DNA from: Sulfitobacter sp. DFL-14
Lineage (GTDB): Bacteria; Pseudomonadota; Alphaproteobacteria; Rhodobacterales; Rhodobacteraceae
Direction of reading: 5' to 3'
DNA length: 64,000 nt
NCBI RefSeq assembly: GCF_003335585.1
Contig: NZ_QBFD01000025.1
Span: forward strand, 169,421 to 233,420
The first letter of the stretch is position 1; each line of letters opens with the position of its first letter. The notes below the pieces were generated by a model that did not search any database, had not been told where the DNA came from, and worked only from the letters and a program-made list of their open reading frames with translations. A program made the position numbers and the translations under genes. Positions 43,506 to 52,262 of the stretch are shown piece by piece.

Positions 43506-44543
43506 ATGTTTGAATCATTCGGCTTCGAGAGCCTCACCGCGCCGCAGGCGGTTGTCTATTTTGCCCTGGCCATCGGGCTTGTCTTCGGCCTGCTGGCGCA
43601 GATCACCAAATTCTGCTTCCGCCGCTCCCTTGTCGGCGAGGACAGCCGCGCCGCCGCCGGTGTCTGGTTCACCGCGCTTGCCGTGGCGGTGCTGGGCACC
43701 CAGGGCGCGGTTGCCCTGGGCTGGATCAACTTTGCCGACCACCGTTTCATGGTGTCCGAAGTGCCCGTGCTTGCCATTGCGGTGGGCGGGCTGCTGTTCG
43801 GCGCGGGCATGGTGCTGACCCGTGGCTGCATCTCGCGGCTGACGGTACTGACCGGCACCGGCAACCTGCGGGCCGCCGTCGTCCTGCTCTGCTTTGCCGT
43901 GGTGGCGCATATGACCCTGAAGGGGGTGCTGGCCCCGGTCCGCGTCGCCCTGGGCCAGGTCACCTTGGACATGGGAGAAGCTGTCAGCCTTGCCGCCCTG
44001 CCCGGCGGTGCACTGCTGTGGGCGGGGCTGATCGCCGCCGCCGCACTGGCCATCGGCCTGCGGTCGGGCAACCGCCCGCTGCACCTGGTACTGGCCGTGC
44101 TGATCGGCCTGCTGGTGCCGCTGGCCTGGGTCGGCACCGGTTTCATCCTTTACGACGATTTCGACCCGATCGCGATGGAAAGCCTGTCCTTCACCTCCCC
44201 CTCTGCCGAAACCCTGTTCTGGAGCATCGCAAGCACCTCGATCCCGGCCGGATTTGGCGCAGGCCTGCTGGGCGGCGTTGTCGCCGGTGCCCTGCTGGCC
44301 AGCCTGATCTTTGGCGGCTTTGCCTGGCAAAGCTTCGAGACGCCGCGCCAGACCGGGCGCTATTTGCTGGGGGCGGTGCTGATGGGCATCGGGGGCGTGC
44401 TGGCGGGCGGCTGTACCCTTGGCGCGGGGCTCTCCGGTGTGCCGACACTCTCTGTCGCTGCCGTGCTGGCCATCGTGATGATCGGCATCGGCGCCAAGGC
44501 GACCCATGCCCTGCTCAGCGATGCGGCGGTCCGGCACGCCTGA
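43506..44543 (+). CDS. YeeE/YedE family (TsuA-like) sulfur compound transporter
   Basis: A 345-residue integral membrane protein with about nine hydrophobic segments. It has the two family signature loops with a conserved cysteine, TRGCISRL and LAGGCTLGAGLSG, near the pore in the thiosulfate transporter TsuA. It begins MFESFGFESLTAPQ, which fits other family members; the upstream ATG at 43467 with an AGGA site is an alternative. Family members import thiosulfate or related sulfur species. The gene stands alone, with no rhodanese or TusA gene nearby. Confidence 0.9.
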   Translation: MFESFGFESLTAPQAVVYFALAIGLVFGLLAQITKFCFRRSLVGEDSRAAAGVWFTALAVAVLGTQGAVALGWINFADHRFMVSEVPVLAIAVGGLLFGAGMVLTRGCISRLTVLTGTGNLRAAVVLLCFAVVAHMTLKGVLAPVRVALGQVTLDMGEAVSLAALPGGALLWAGLIAAAALAIGLRSGNRPLHLVLAVLIGLLVPLAWVGTGFILYDDFDPIAMESLSFTSPSAETLFWSIASTSIPAGFGAGLLGGVVAGALLASLIFGGFAWQSFETPRQTGRYLLGAVLMGIGGVLAGGCTLGAGLSGVPTLSVAAVLAIVMIGIGAKATHALLSDAAVRHA

Positions 44544-44561
44544 ACCGGGCGGCCCCCGCAA

Positions 44562-45845
44562 TCAGTCCAGGTGTTTGCGCAGCCTGCTGATCAGCAACCA
44601 CACCACCGCAACAACCGGCAGGGTCACAGCGGCGGTCAGCAGCCCCTTGCTGAGGCCCGTCGCCTCGGCCACCGGATACAGCAGGTATCCCGCCAGCGAC
44701 ACCGCGTAATAGCTGATCGCCACCACCGACAGCCCCTCGACCGTGCGCTGCAGGCGCAGCTGAAGGTCGGCGCGCCGGTCCATGCTGGCCAGGATCGCCT
44801 GGTTCTGCGCAGACCGTTCCACATCCACCCGCGTGCGCAGCAGCTCCGAGGCGCGGATGGACCGGGCCGACATGATGCCCAGCCGCCGCTCTGCCGATTG
44901 CACGGTACGCATTGCCGGTTCGTACCGGCGCATCATGAATTCGGCAAAACCCTGCTGCCCCATGAACCGTGCCTCGCGCAGCACCTCGATGCGTTGGTCC
45001 ACAATCGCCTGATAGGCCCCCGTCGCCCCGAAGCGGAAGGCGGATTGCGCTGCCAGCGTTTCCAGCTCCACCGAAATGTCCAGGAGCGCATGCAGCGTGT
45101 CTTCTGCCCGCGCGGCCGGCCCGCGCATCTCTGCCATCATGTCGGTCAGCTTGGTATCCAGCCTGTTCAGCTGGGGGCCAACCTCGCGCACCATGGAAAA
45201 GCCCAGCATCGAGGCCGCCTTGTAAAGTTCGATCTCGCAAAGCCGCTGCACAATGCGCCCGATCCGGCCGCTGCCGGTGGCGGCGTCGGGAAAGACGGCG
45301 ATCCGCAGATGGCCGGATGAATCGATGCGGAAATCGCTGGCCACCACCGCCGCCCCGTCCAGCACCGAAGCCACGGCAAGGCTTTCCGGCACGAACCAGT
45401 CGCGCAGATAGGCCGATATGGTCTCGTCCTCTTGTGGCCGCTCCATCACCCGAAACAGGGCCGAGGTAATCCGCCCGCCGGGCGCCTCATCAAGCCAGTA
45501 GTCGGGAAAGACATCGAATTGCGACGGGTCGAAGGGCCGCGCGCTCAGGTCATTGCGGATCACCATATAGGTGACCAACTCGGTGTGCTGTTCCCACTTC
45601 AGCCAGTATTTCCCCATCTCGCCGGAGTAATGGGTCGCATTGGGATCCGGGCGGGGCGCGCCATAGTGATCCAGCAGGGCCGCAAGATGTGCAAAATCCG
45701 CAGACCTGTCGCGCGAAGCCGCATCCAGGGGTTGCTTGATCGCCAGAAAGGCGACCGTCGCCGGGGCCTTGAGCGAGGGAAACGGCCGGGCGTGCAATTC
45801 GCCCGAGAGCGCGTAGCGTTGGGGATAGTCCTTGATCGGGGCCAT
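44562..45845 (-). CDS. DUF3422 family protein
   Basis: A 427-residue protein beginning MAPIKDYPQRYALSGELHARPFPSL, the hallmark of DUF3422. The body is largely helical (about 200-370 with long helices and Arg/Gln-rich segments), and the C-terminus has two membrane helices (about 370-390 and 397-418), so it is anchored near its C-terminus. No function is assigned to this family. A longer start eight codons upstream (45869) lacks an obvious ribosome site. An operator-like dyad lies about 90 bases upstream. Confidence 0.9.
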   Translation of the reverse strand: MAPIKDYPQRYALSGELHARPFPSLKAPATVAFLAIKQPLDAASRDRSADFAHLAALLDHYGAPRPDPNATHYSGEMGKYWLKWEQHTELVTYMVIRNDLSARPFDPSQFDVFPDYWLDEAPGGRITSALFRVMERPQEDETISAYLRDWFVPESLAVASVLDGAAVVASDFRIDSSGHLRIAVFPDAATGSGRIGRIVQRLCEIELYKAASMLGFSMVREVGPQLNRLDTKLTDMMAEMRGPAARAEDTLHALLDISVELETLAAQSAFRFGATGAYQAIVDQRIEVLREARFMGQQGFAEFMMRRYEPAMRTVQSAERRLGIMSARSIRASELLRTRVDVERSAQNQAILASMDRRADLQLRLQRTVEGLSVVAISYYAVSLAGYLLYPVAEATGLSKGLLTAAVTLPVVAVVWLLISRLRKHLD

Positions 45846-45932
45846 GGCGGGTCCGTCCAGAAATTGCATTTCGACGAAACATAGGGGAATTTTTCGCTTT
45901 TAACAGAGAAAACTTATTTTATTCAACAGGTT

Positions 45933-45956
45933 GTCAGTACACCAATGTATACTGAC
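45933..45956. promoter_or_regulatory. operator-like dyad upstream of the DUF3422 gene
   Basis: GTCAGTA and TACTGAC, perfect 7-base arms with a 10-base spacer, in the AT-rich stretch between the carboxymuconolactone decarboxylase and DUF3422 genes. Regulator unknown. Confidence 0.4.
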
Positions 45957-46000
45957 CCGCCATCCGGGAACGGGAAATCACCGGGGTCCGCCCCGACACT

Positions 46001-46381
46001 TCAGCTCTTTGTCGCCTCGAAAACCTCCAGCGCCGCATTCAGCCCATTGATCGCCGCAGGCATCCCCGCATAGACCGACATCTGCCATATCGCCTCCACG
46101 ATCTCGCGCCTGTCTGCCCCGGCGGCGAGGGTATGTTCGATGTTGACCTTCAGCTGCGGGCCGGTCCAGCCGCCCATCGACACCAGTGCGGCCACCGTGC
46201 ACAATTGCCGGGTCCGGTTGTCCAGCCCGCCGCGTGTGTAATGCTGGCCATAGGCCCAGTCGATCAGGCTTTCGGCCATGCCGGGGGCAAGATGATCGTA
46301 TTTGCCCGCCAAAGCCTCTTCCAGACCGGGGTTCATGCCGGCCACATGGGCCCGGCCGCGTTCCAAGGTTGCATCGGTCAT
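46001..46381 (-). CDS. carboxymuconolactone decarboxylase (CMD) family protein
   Basis: A 126-residue all-helical protein of the AhpD/CMD fold. TRQLCTVAALVSMGGW carries the conserved Cys but not the CxxC pair of peroxidase-type AhpD; NIEHTLAAGADRREIVEAI and YAGMPAAINGLNAALEVF follow. A role in decarboxylation or in removing electrophiles is possible. Its start overlaps the merR stop (ATGA), so the regulator and this enzyme form one operon. Confidence 0.92.
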   Translation of the reverse strand: MTDATLERGRAHVAGMNPGLEEALAGKYDHLAPGMAESLIDWAYGQHYTRGGLDNRTRQLCTVAALVSMGGWTGPQLKVNIEHTLAAGADRREIVEAIWQMSVYAGMPAAINGLNAALEVFEATKS

Positions 46382-46752
46382 GTCTGTGGTGTCTCCGTTT
46401 CAGCCTCAAGTGTTTCATAAAGCGCGACCTTGTGGTCCATCAGCGCCATGGTCTGCTGCATCAGCTGCAGTTTCTCCCGGATCACCTCGCGGTGCGCCTG
46501 CAGCATCTCGCGGCGGGCGCGCAGGGTGCTGTCGCCCTGCTGGTGCAGCTTGGCATAACGGATGCGGTCGGCCTGCTTCATGCCGGTGGCATTGAGCTGT
46601 TCGAGAAAACCGACCCAGCCCAAGACGTCCTTGCCGTAGACCCGCCTGCCCGCGTCGTTGCGCATCGGCGGTGCGATCAGGCCGATCTTTTCGTAGAACC
46701 GCAGCGTGTCGATGCTGAGCCCGGTGCGGTCGGATACTTCGCCGATCATCAT
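46378..46752 (-). CDS. MerR-family transcriptional regulator
   Basis: A 124-residue activator-repressor. The N-terminal winged helix MMIGEVSDRTGLSIDTLRFY (1-20) continues to GRRVYGKDVLGWVGFLEQL. The C-terminal part is a long dimerisation coiled coil (about 80-115). It has no cysteine at all, so it is not a metal-sensing member and is closer to the AdhR/NmlR group that responds to electrophiles. It precedes the CMD gene and probably controls both from the MerR-type promoter at 46784. Confidence 0.93.
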   Translation of the reverse strand: MMIGEVSDRTGLSIDTLRFYEKIGLIAPPMRNDAGRRVYGKDVLGWVGFLEQLNATGMKQADRIRYAKLHQQGDSTLRARREMLQAHREVIREKLQLMQQTMALMDHKVALYETLEAETETPQT

Positions 46753-46783
46753 GTCCTTGCTCCTATTTCCAGGTCACGAATCG

Positions 46784-46814
46784 ACTTTACAAGCTGGAGT
46801 GCGCTCCAGCTCAA
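46784..46814 (-). promoter_or_regulatory. MerR-type overspaced promoter with operator palindrome
   Basis: On the minus strand TTGAGC (46814-46809) and TAAAGT (46789-46784) are separated by 19 bases, the long spacer typical of MerR-regulated promoters. The spacer region holds the perfect palindrome AGCTGGAG-TGCG-CTCCAGCT (46792-46811, plus strand), the expected binding site. It lies about 32 bases before the merR start, implying autoregulation of merR and the CMD gene. Confidence 0.8.
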
Positions 46815-46963
46815 GCGGTTTTTCCGCGGAGCTGTTCCGTTTCCCGCTCCGGCCCGGTGTTTTCGAAAAACCTGGTCGTTATCTCCACAGAAAACGGATC
46901 AAGGCAATGACGCCAAGCGTCAAAATCACCCTGATCGATTGAGCTACGTGCCGCCTGCCGATC

Positions 46964-47006
46964 CGGAGTTTTCAAAAACTCCGAGCCGTTTTCTTCGAAG
47001 AAAACG
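46964..47006. repeat. double-palindrome element, copy A
   Basis: First palindrome CGGAGTTTTCAAAAACTCCG (46964-46983), three bases, then the perfect 20-base palindrome CGTTTTCTTCGAAGAAAACG (46987-47006). Same design as copies B and C. Confidence 0.8.
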
Positions 47007-47066
47007 CGCCCCGGCAGCAGCAGCAACACTACCCCATCATCTTGAGCGAAGTACCATACGTCTGAA

Positions 47067-47110
47067 CCGGAGTTTTCAAAAACTCCGGACCGTTTTCTTC
47101 GAAGAAAACG
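47067..47110. repeat. double-palindrome element, copy B
   Basis: The palindrome at 47067-47088 has stem CCGGAGTTTT..AAAACTCCGG, followed after two bases by CGTTTTCTTCGAAGAAAACG (47091-47110), identical to the second half of copy A. Confidence 0.8.
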
Positions 47111-47121
47111 TACCCCCCAAC

Positions 47122-47153
47122 AAAAAAACACCCCGCTCTCTCGAACGGGGTGT
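47122..47153 (-). terminator. rho-independent terminator of pntA-pntB
   Basis: On the minus strand the stem ACACCCCG/CGGGGTGT (8 bp, 10-base loop; 47153-47146 and 47135-47128) is followed by seven T residues (47128-47122). Classic intrinsic terminator, about 60 bases after the pntB stop. Confidence 0.85.
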
Positions 47154-47165
47154 CTTCAACAGGCG

Positions 47166-47209
47166 CCGGAGGTTACAAAACCTCCGGACCGATTTTTTCG
47201 AAAAAATCG
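47166..47209. repeat. double-palindrome element, copy C
   Basis: First palindrome stem CCGGAGGTT..AACCTCCGG (47166-47187), then CGATTTTTTCGAAAAAATCG (47190-47209). Same layout as copies A and B but with compensated base changes on both arms of each stem. It starts one base beyond the pntB stop. Confidence 0.8.
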
Positions 47210-47210
47210 C

Positions 47211-48653
47211 CTAGTCGATCAGCGGCAGCAGCTTGTCCAGGCTGGCCTTTGCATCGCCATAGAACATCCGCGTGTTTTCCTTGAAGAACAGCGGGTTCTC
47301 GATCCCGGAATAGCCCGTACCCTGCCCCCGCTTGGAGACAAAGACCGTCTTGGCCTTCCAGCATTCCAGCACCGGCATGCCGGCAATCGGGCTGTTGGGA
47401 TCGTCCTGAGCGGCAGGGTTCACGATGTCGTTGGACCCGATCACGATGGCCACATCCGTATCCGGGAAGTCCTCGTTGATCTCGTCCATCTCCATCACGA
47501 TGTCATAGGGCACCTTGGCCTCTGCCAGCAGCACGTTCATATGCCCCGGCAGACGCCCCGCAACGGGGTGAATGGCGAAACGCACGTTCTTGCCCTGGGC
47601 GCGCAGCTTCTTGACCAGCTCGCTGACCGCCTGCTGGGCCTGTGCCACCGCCATCCCATAGCCCGGAATGATGATGACGCTGTCCGCCTCGTTCAGCGCT
47701 GCGGCAACGCCGTCGGCCTCGATGGCGATCTGTTCGCCCTCGACCGCCATCTGCTCGCCCGCCGGGCCGCCAAAGCCGCCCAGGATCACGCTGACAAAAC
47801 TGCGGTTCATCGCCTTGCACATGATGTAGGACAGGATCGCACCCGAAGATCCGACCAGCGCGCCGACCACGATCAGCAGGTCATTGCCAAGGCTGAAGCC
47901 GATCGCCGCCGCCGCCCAGCCGGAATAGCTGTTCAGCATCGACACCACCACGGGCATGTCGGCGCCGCCGATGCCCATGATCAGGTGATAGCCGATGAAC
48001 AGCGCGCAGAGCGTCATGACAAACAGCGGCAGGAAGCCACCGGTGCTGAAGTACCAGATCAGGCAGATCAGCGAGAGACCGGCCGCACCGGCGTTCAGGA
48101 CATGCCCGCCCGGCAGTTTCGCTGCCGATGAATTCACCCGCCCCGCCAGTTTGCCATAGGCAATGACGGACCCGGTAAAGGTGACCGCCCCGATGAAGAT
48201 GCCCAGGAACAGCTCGACCCGGAGGATATTGATCTCCACGGCCGTTTTCTTGGCGATCAGCGCGGCAAAGGTGCCGAACTGCGCGGCATCATAATTGGGG
48301 TTCAGCAGCGTTTCATGCACATTGGCGATCTCGAAATGGGCGTTGAAGCCGACGAAAACCGCCGCCAGACCCACCAGGCTGTGCATCGCCGCGACCAGTT
48401 CGGGCATCTGCGTCATCTGCACCCGCGTCGCCAGCTGATAGCCGATGGCCCCGCCTGCAATCACCAGGATCACCGACAGGATCCACAGCCCCGAACCGGG
48501 CCCGATCAGCGTGGCCAGCACCGCCAGCCCCATGCCGACAATGCCGTACCAGACCGCACGTTTCGCACTCTCCTGGCCCGAAAGCCCCCCGAGCGAGAGG
48601 ATGAACAGGACAGCCGCGACAACATAGGCCGCTGTTGTAAAACCAAATTCCAT
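47211..48653 (-). CDS. pntB: NAD(P) transhydrogenase beta subunit
   Basis: A 480-residue membrane subunit of proton-translocating transhydrogenase. About nine membrane helices (up to about residue 275) are followed by the NADP(H)-binding domain III with [14 protein letters not shown] (about 325-338), [19 protein letters not shown] and [12 protein letters not shown]. It couples NADH oxidation and NADP reduction to proton flow. The ATG at 48653 follows AAAGGAG, 13 bases after pntA. Confidence 0.97.
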   Translation of the reverse strand: MEFGFTTAAYVVAAVLFILSLGGLSGQESAKRAVWYGIVGMGLAVLATLIGPGSGLWILSVILVIAGGAIGYQLATRVQMTQMPELVAAMHSLVGLAAVFVGFNAHFEIANVHETLLNPNYDAAQFGTFAALIAKKTAVEINILRVELFLGIFIGAVTFTGSVIAYGKLAGRVNSSAAKLPGGHVLNAGAAGLSLICLIWYFSTGGFLPLFVMTLCALFIGYHLIMGIGGADMPVVVSMLNSYSGWAAAAIGFSLGNDLLIVVGALVGSSGAILSYIMCKAMNRSFVSVILGGFGGPAGEQMAVEGEQIAIEADGVAAALNEADSVIIIPGYGMAVAQAQQAVSELVKKLRAQGKNVRFAIHPVAGRLPGHMNVLLAEAKVPYDIVMEMDEINEDFPDTDVAIVIGSNDIVNPAAQDDPNSPIAGMPVLECWKAKTVFVSKRGQGTGYSGIENPLFFKENTRMFYGDAKASLDKLLPLID

Positions 48654-48666
48654 TGCTCTGGCTCCT

Positions 48667-50241
48667 TTAAGATTTCTGGAACATGGCGAGCATGCGCCGT
48701 GTCACGAGGAAGCCACCAAAGATGTTGATGCCACACATGAAGACCGACAGCGCCGCGAGGATCACCACGATGGCCGAGCTTGACCCAAGCTGCATCAGCG
48801 CGCCGAGGATGATGATCGACGAGATCGCATTGGTCACGGCCATCAGCGGCGTGTGCAGGCTGTGCGCCACGCCCCAGATCACCTGGAAACCGACAAAGAC
48901 CGCCAGCACGAAGACGATGAAGTGCTGCATGAAGCTGGCAGGCGCCACCAGGCCGACCGCCAGCAGCAGCGCACCGCCGATGGCCAGCAGGGTCACCTGA
49001 TTGCGGGTCTGCGCCTTGAAGGCCGCAACTTCCTGCGCCGCCTTCTCCTCGCGGGTCAGCTCCTTCGGTTTTTCCTTTTTCGGCGCCGCCGCAATCGCCG
49101 CCACCTTGGGCGGTGGCGGTGGGAAGGTCACGGCCTTGGCATGGGCAATCGTGGCGCCCCTTATCACGTCATCTTCCATGTTGTGATTGATCACGCCGTC
49201 TTTTTCCGGCGTCAGGTCGGTCATCAGATGGCGGATGTTGGTCGCATAAAGCGTCGAGGCCTGGGTCGCCATCCGGCTGGGGAAGTCGGTGTAGCCGATG
49301 ATGGTGACGCCATTGTCGGTGACGATCTTCTGGTCCGGCACGGTCAGCTTGCAGTTACCGCCCTTTTCCGCCGCAAGGTCCACGATCACCGATCCCGGTT
49401 TCATGGATTTGACCATGTCCTCGGTCCACAGTTCCGGCGCTTCGCGGTTGGGGATCAGCGCGGTGGTGATCACGATGTCCACATCGGGGGCCAGTTCGCG
49501 GAACTTGGCCAGCTGCGCCTCGCGGAATTCCGGAGAGGAAACAGAGGCATAGCCGCCCGAAGCGGATCCATCCTGTTGCTCTTCCTCGAAATCGAGATAG
49601 ACGAATTCGGCGCCCATGCTCTCGACCTGTTCGGCCACTTCGGGGCGCACGTCAAAGGCATAGGTGATCGCACCCAGCGAGGTGGAGGTGCCGATCGCGG
49701 CAAGACCGGCCACACCGGCGCCGACGACCAGAACCTTGGCGGGGGGAACCTTGCCCGCCGCCGTGATCTGACCGGTAAAGAAACGGCCAAAGTTGTTGCC
49801 CGCCTCGATCACCGCGCGGTAGCCCGCGATATTGGCCATCGAGGACAGCGCATCCATCTTCTGCGCGCGGCTGATGCGCGGAATCATCTCCATCGCGACG
49901 ACGGTGGCACCCTTCTCTGCGGCCTGGTTCATCCTGGCTTCATCGGCCACCGGGCTGAAGAAGGAGATCAGCGTCTGCCCGTCCCGCAGTCTTTTCATTT
50001 CTGCGTCTGACGGCACCCGCACCTTGGCGACCACATCAGCGGCCTTCCACAGGGCGGCGGCGGTCTTGACCACCTCGACCCCGGCCTCCTTGTAGGCGGC
50101 ATCGGCAAATCCTGCGGCCAGGCCTGCACCGGTTTCGATCACGCAGTCATGACCCAGCTTTTGCAGCTGCAAAGCGGATTCAGGCGTCATCGCAACGCGG
50201 TTTTCTCCTTCAAATATTTCCTTCGGCGTACCGATCTTCAC
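48667..50241 (-). CDS. pntA: NAD(P) transhydrogenase alpha subunit, full-length
   Basis: A 524-residue subunit holding NAD(H)-binding domain I (1 to about 375; [38 protein letters not shown]) and the C-terminal membrane segment (about 420-524, four helices). Many alphaproteobacteria have this split into PntAA and PntAB; here both parts are in one chain. I start at the GTG at 50241 with GGGGGAAG upstream; ten further in-frame codons do not look like PntA. Precedes pntB. Confidence 0.96.
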   Translation of the reverse strand: MKIGTPKEIFEGENRVAMTPESALQLQKLGHDCVIETGAGLAAGFADAAYKEAGVEVVKTAAALWKAADVVAKVRVPSDAEMKRLRDGQTLISFFSPVADEARMNQAAEKGATVVAMEMIPRISRAQKMDALSSMANIAGYRAVIEAGNNFGRFFTGQITAAGKVPPAKVLVVGAGVAGLAAIGTSTSLGAITYAFDVRPEVAEQVESMGAEFVYLDFEEEQQDGSASGGYASVSSPEFREAQLAKFRELAPDVDIVITTALIPNREAPELWTEDMVKSMKPGSVIVDLAAEKGGNCKLTVPDQKIVTDNGVTIIGYTDFPSRMATQASTLYATNIRHLMTDLTPEKDGVINHNMEDDVIRGATIAHAKAVTFPPPPPKVAAIAAAPKKEKPKELTREEKAAQEVAAFKAQTRNQVTLLAIGGALLLAVGLVAPASFMQHFIVFVLAVFVGFQVIWGVAHSLHTPLMAVTNAISSIIILGALMQLGSSSAIVVILAALSVFMCGINIFGGFLVTRRMLAMFQKS

Positions 50242-50611
50242 ACTTCTTCCCCCATTCTGGACACCAGACACACGAACGTTGAGCCCGCACTGCCTGCACT
50301 TACCGTGCGCCCCCTTGATCTACAAGCAAAACACCATGTGACAGGTGATTTTGAGACCGGGACGAGCCGCCGGAAGGCCTGTTTTTCAGGCCTTGGCGCG
50401 GATTCGAATTTGAAACTTTATTTCACACAGATGAATCGAAACGCAACAATGAAACTCCATGCCGCGGCAGAAATTTCCGCAGCGCAGCGTAGGGGCCTCC
50501 CCGCCGCATAAAGCCGCGCGCCGGAAACCGCAGGCCTCCTGCCCGCCCGGCGGGTTCTGTCCCGGCCTCCGGCTTAACCCCGCCTTAACCAAAATGCGCC
50601 TAGCCTGCCGC
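50242..50611. other. 370-base region between divergent pntA and the transposase-like gene
   Basis: No gene supported. It holds a perfect hairpin AAGGCCTG-TTTTT-CAGGCCTT at 50374-50394, which may act as a terminator or structured leader. The left part should contain the pnt promoter, but I could not assign reliable boxes. Confidence 0.55.
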
Positions 50612-51169
50612 ATGCCCGCTTGTCTTCACAGACGCCGCCCCGGTGGCACATATTTCTTCACAATCCGTCTGGCGGACCGCAACGATGATGCTCTGGTCCG
50701 CCGCATCGCCGACCTGCGCCGCGCCATGCGCCACACGCTGAAACACCACGCTTTCCGGATCGACGCAATTACCGTGCTGCCATCGGTCATCCACACGATC
50801 TGGACCCTGCCTGCGGACAGCGCCGGTTACCCCAACCGCATCGGGATGTTGAAAGCGCGCTTTTCCCGGGCCCTGCCGATGCCGCCGCATCGCACGCCCG
50901 CGCAGATCGCGCGCGGGGAAAAAGGGATCTGGCAACGCCGTTTCTGGGAACACGAAATCCGCGACAGCGCCGATTTCAACCGGCACCGGGATCTGATCTA
51001 TCTTGCCCCGGTGCAGGCAGGCCTTGCCGCGCAGCCGCAGGACTGGCCCCATTGCTCATTGCACCGCGACCTCAGACGCGGCATGACCGCATTCGCGCAG
51101 ATCGGTCAGGCAGCCGCGCGGATCCAGTTCCCGCCACCCGAACAGGAACCGCTCATTCTTGTGCAATAG
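50612..51169 (+). CDS. REP-associated tyrosine transposase-like protein, probably inactive
   Basis: A 185-residue protein that follows the RAYT/IS200-like (Y1_Tnp) layout: RRPGGTYFFTIRLADRN at the N-terminus, LPSVIHTIWTLP in the middle, then GIWQRRFWEHEIRD and HRDLIYLAPVQAGL. In active relatives the middle motif is (N/D)H.H; here the first His is Val (SVIH). The usual Tyr-rich helix before the Pro (DYIHYNP) reads DLIYLAP, so the catalytic Tyr position is doubtful. I start at the ATG at 50612. A REP-like element lies about 125 bases downstream. Confidence 0.8.
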   Translation: MPACLHRRRPGGTYFFTIRLADRNDDALVRRIADLRRAMRHTLKHHAFRIDAITVLPSVIHTIWTLPADSAGYPNRIGMLKARFSRALPMPPHRTPAQIARGEKGIWQRRFWEHEIRDSADFNRHRDLIYLAPVQAGLAAQPQDWPHCSLHRDLRRGMTAFAQIGQAAARIQFPPPEQEPLILVQ

Positions 51170-51293
51170 TGCCGGTTGTCAGGTGAGACCGGCGTCACGT
51201 CACCGCGCTGACCCGGGCCAATCGAGCGGAGCGCAAAACGGATATTCGCGCAGATCGCAGCGCGGGTCCGGAAGGTGCCCAATATGACATGAG

Positions 51294-51330
51294 GCGCAAG
51301 CCGGGCCTGCGCCTGCGGCTTGTTCCGGGC
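51294..51330. repeat. REP-like element next to the transposase-like gene
   Basis: The sequence at 51294-51330 includes CAAGCCG (51297-51303) and CGGCTTG (51316-51322), which pair as a 7-bp stem. Read on the minus strand it gives GCCCGGAACAAGCCG and then CAGGCGCAGG, matching 31740-31767 at 25 of 28 positions. Confidence 0.65.
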
Positions 51331-51419
51331 TTTGGGCTCCTCTGAGCGACGGCAGCAATGCCCGCTCACCTGACCTCGATGCGGATCGCATCAAAGCGAC
51401 GCGGCATGCGCCACATCGC

Positions 51420-52196
51420 TCAGACCGCCTTCAGCGCCGGTGCCACTTCACCCGCAGCCCAGCTGCGCGCCGCATCGCCGAAGGCCTGGAACAATTTGCG
51501 CGACACCGGGTCCTCACCGGCGTTCCATTCCGGGTGCCACTGGACCGACAGGGTAAACCCGCAGGCCCCCTTGACATAGATCGCCTCGGGCGTGCCGTCA
51601 TCGGCGAAACCGTCCATCATGATCCGGGCCCCGGGGATCTTGATCCCCTGCCCGTGCAGCGTGTTGGTGCGCACCTTCTGCGACCCGATCAGGTTGTGAA
51701 AGACACCACCCTCGGAAAAAGTCACGTCATGGCGAAGCTCGAACTTTTCCTCAATGGTGCCATCGGGCGGCATCCGGTGGTTCATCCGGCCCGGCAGATC
51801 GCGGATTTCGGGGTAAAGCGTGCCCCCCATTGCCACGTTCACTTCCTGAAACCCCCGGCAAACGCCGAAAAACGGCAGCCCGCGCTCCACGCAGGCCCGG
51901 ATCAGCGGCAGGACAATCGCGTCCCGCGCGCGGTCGAAGGCGCCATGCGCCTCGGTTGCCGCCTCGCCATATTCCTCGGGGTGAACATTGGGCCGCCCGC
52001 CGGTGAACAGAAAGCCGTCACAGACCTCCATCAACTCGCTGACCGACAGATGCCTGGGATCGGCGGGAATGATGAAAGGCACGCAGTCGGAAACGCCAGA
52101 CACCGCCTCGGTGTTCATCTGTCCGCCTGCATGCACCTCGTACTGGTCATTGATCAGGTGCGAATTTCCGATAATGCCAACGACAGGACGCGCCAT
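51420..52196 (-). CDS. class I glutamine amidotransferase-like hydrolase (PuuD / peptidase C26 type)
   Basis: A 258-residue enzyme of the gamma-glutamyl-GABA hydrolase group. Catalytic triad: C113 in FFGVCRGFQEVN, H221 and E223 in SVQWHPEWN. The GGRPNVHPEEYGE loop (66-78) is typical of PuuD. The family cleaves gamma-glutamyl amides of polyamine-derived amines. No puu neighbours are present, so the substrate is uncertain. The ATG at 52196 follows AAGGTGA. The gene runs after the GlcG-like gene, but a 66-base gap may hold its own promoter. Confidence 0.88.
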   Translation of the reverse strand: MARPVVGIIGNSHLINDQYEVHAGGQMNTEAVSGVSDCVPFIIPADPRHLSVSELMEVCDGFLFTGGRPNVHPEEYGEAATEAHGAFDRARDAIVLPLIRACVERGLPFFGVCRGFQEVNVAMGGTLYPEIRDLPGRMNHRMPPDGTIEEKFELRHDVTFSEGGVFHNLIGSQKVRTNTLHGQGIKIPGARIMMDGFADDGTPEAIYVKGACGFTLSVQWHPEWNAGEDPVSRKLFQAFGDAARSWAAGEVAPALKAV

Positions 52197-52262
52197 GGGT
52201 CACCTTCTATTGCTGCAATTGCATAAACATAGGCCAAGCCCGTCGCCCGCTCAAGCACCGCG

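Larger units (their letters stand above)
46815..47210. other. gene-free region filled with palindromic elements
   Basis: No coding frame is supported between the merR promoter and pntB. It contains copies A-C of the double palindrome, the terminator at 47122, and a degraded relative around 46852-46874 (CCCGGTGTTTTCGAAAAACC). The rest shows nothing recognisable. Confidence 0.7.

Noticed and set aside
46964..47209. Could the palindromic units be a CRISPR array?
   Set aside because: The unit spacing is irregular (about 60 bases of unrelated sequence), units are long palindromes, only three copies exist and no cas genes are present.
48667..50241. Fusion of pntAA and pntAB by error
   Set aside because: A single-chain alpha subunit is the standard form in many bacteria, and the join is within the normal linker.
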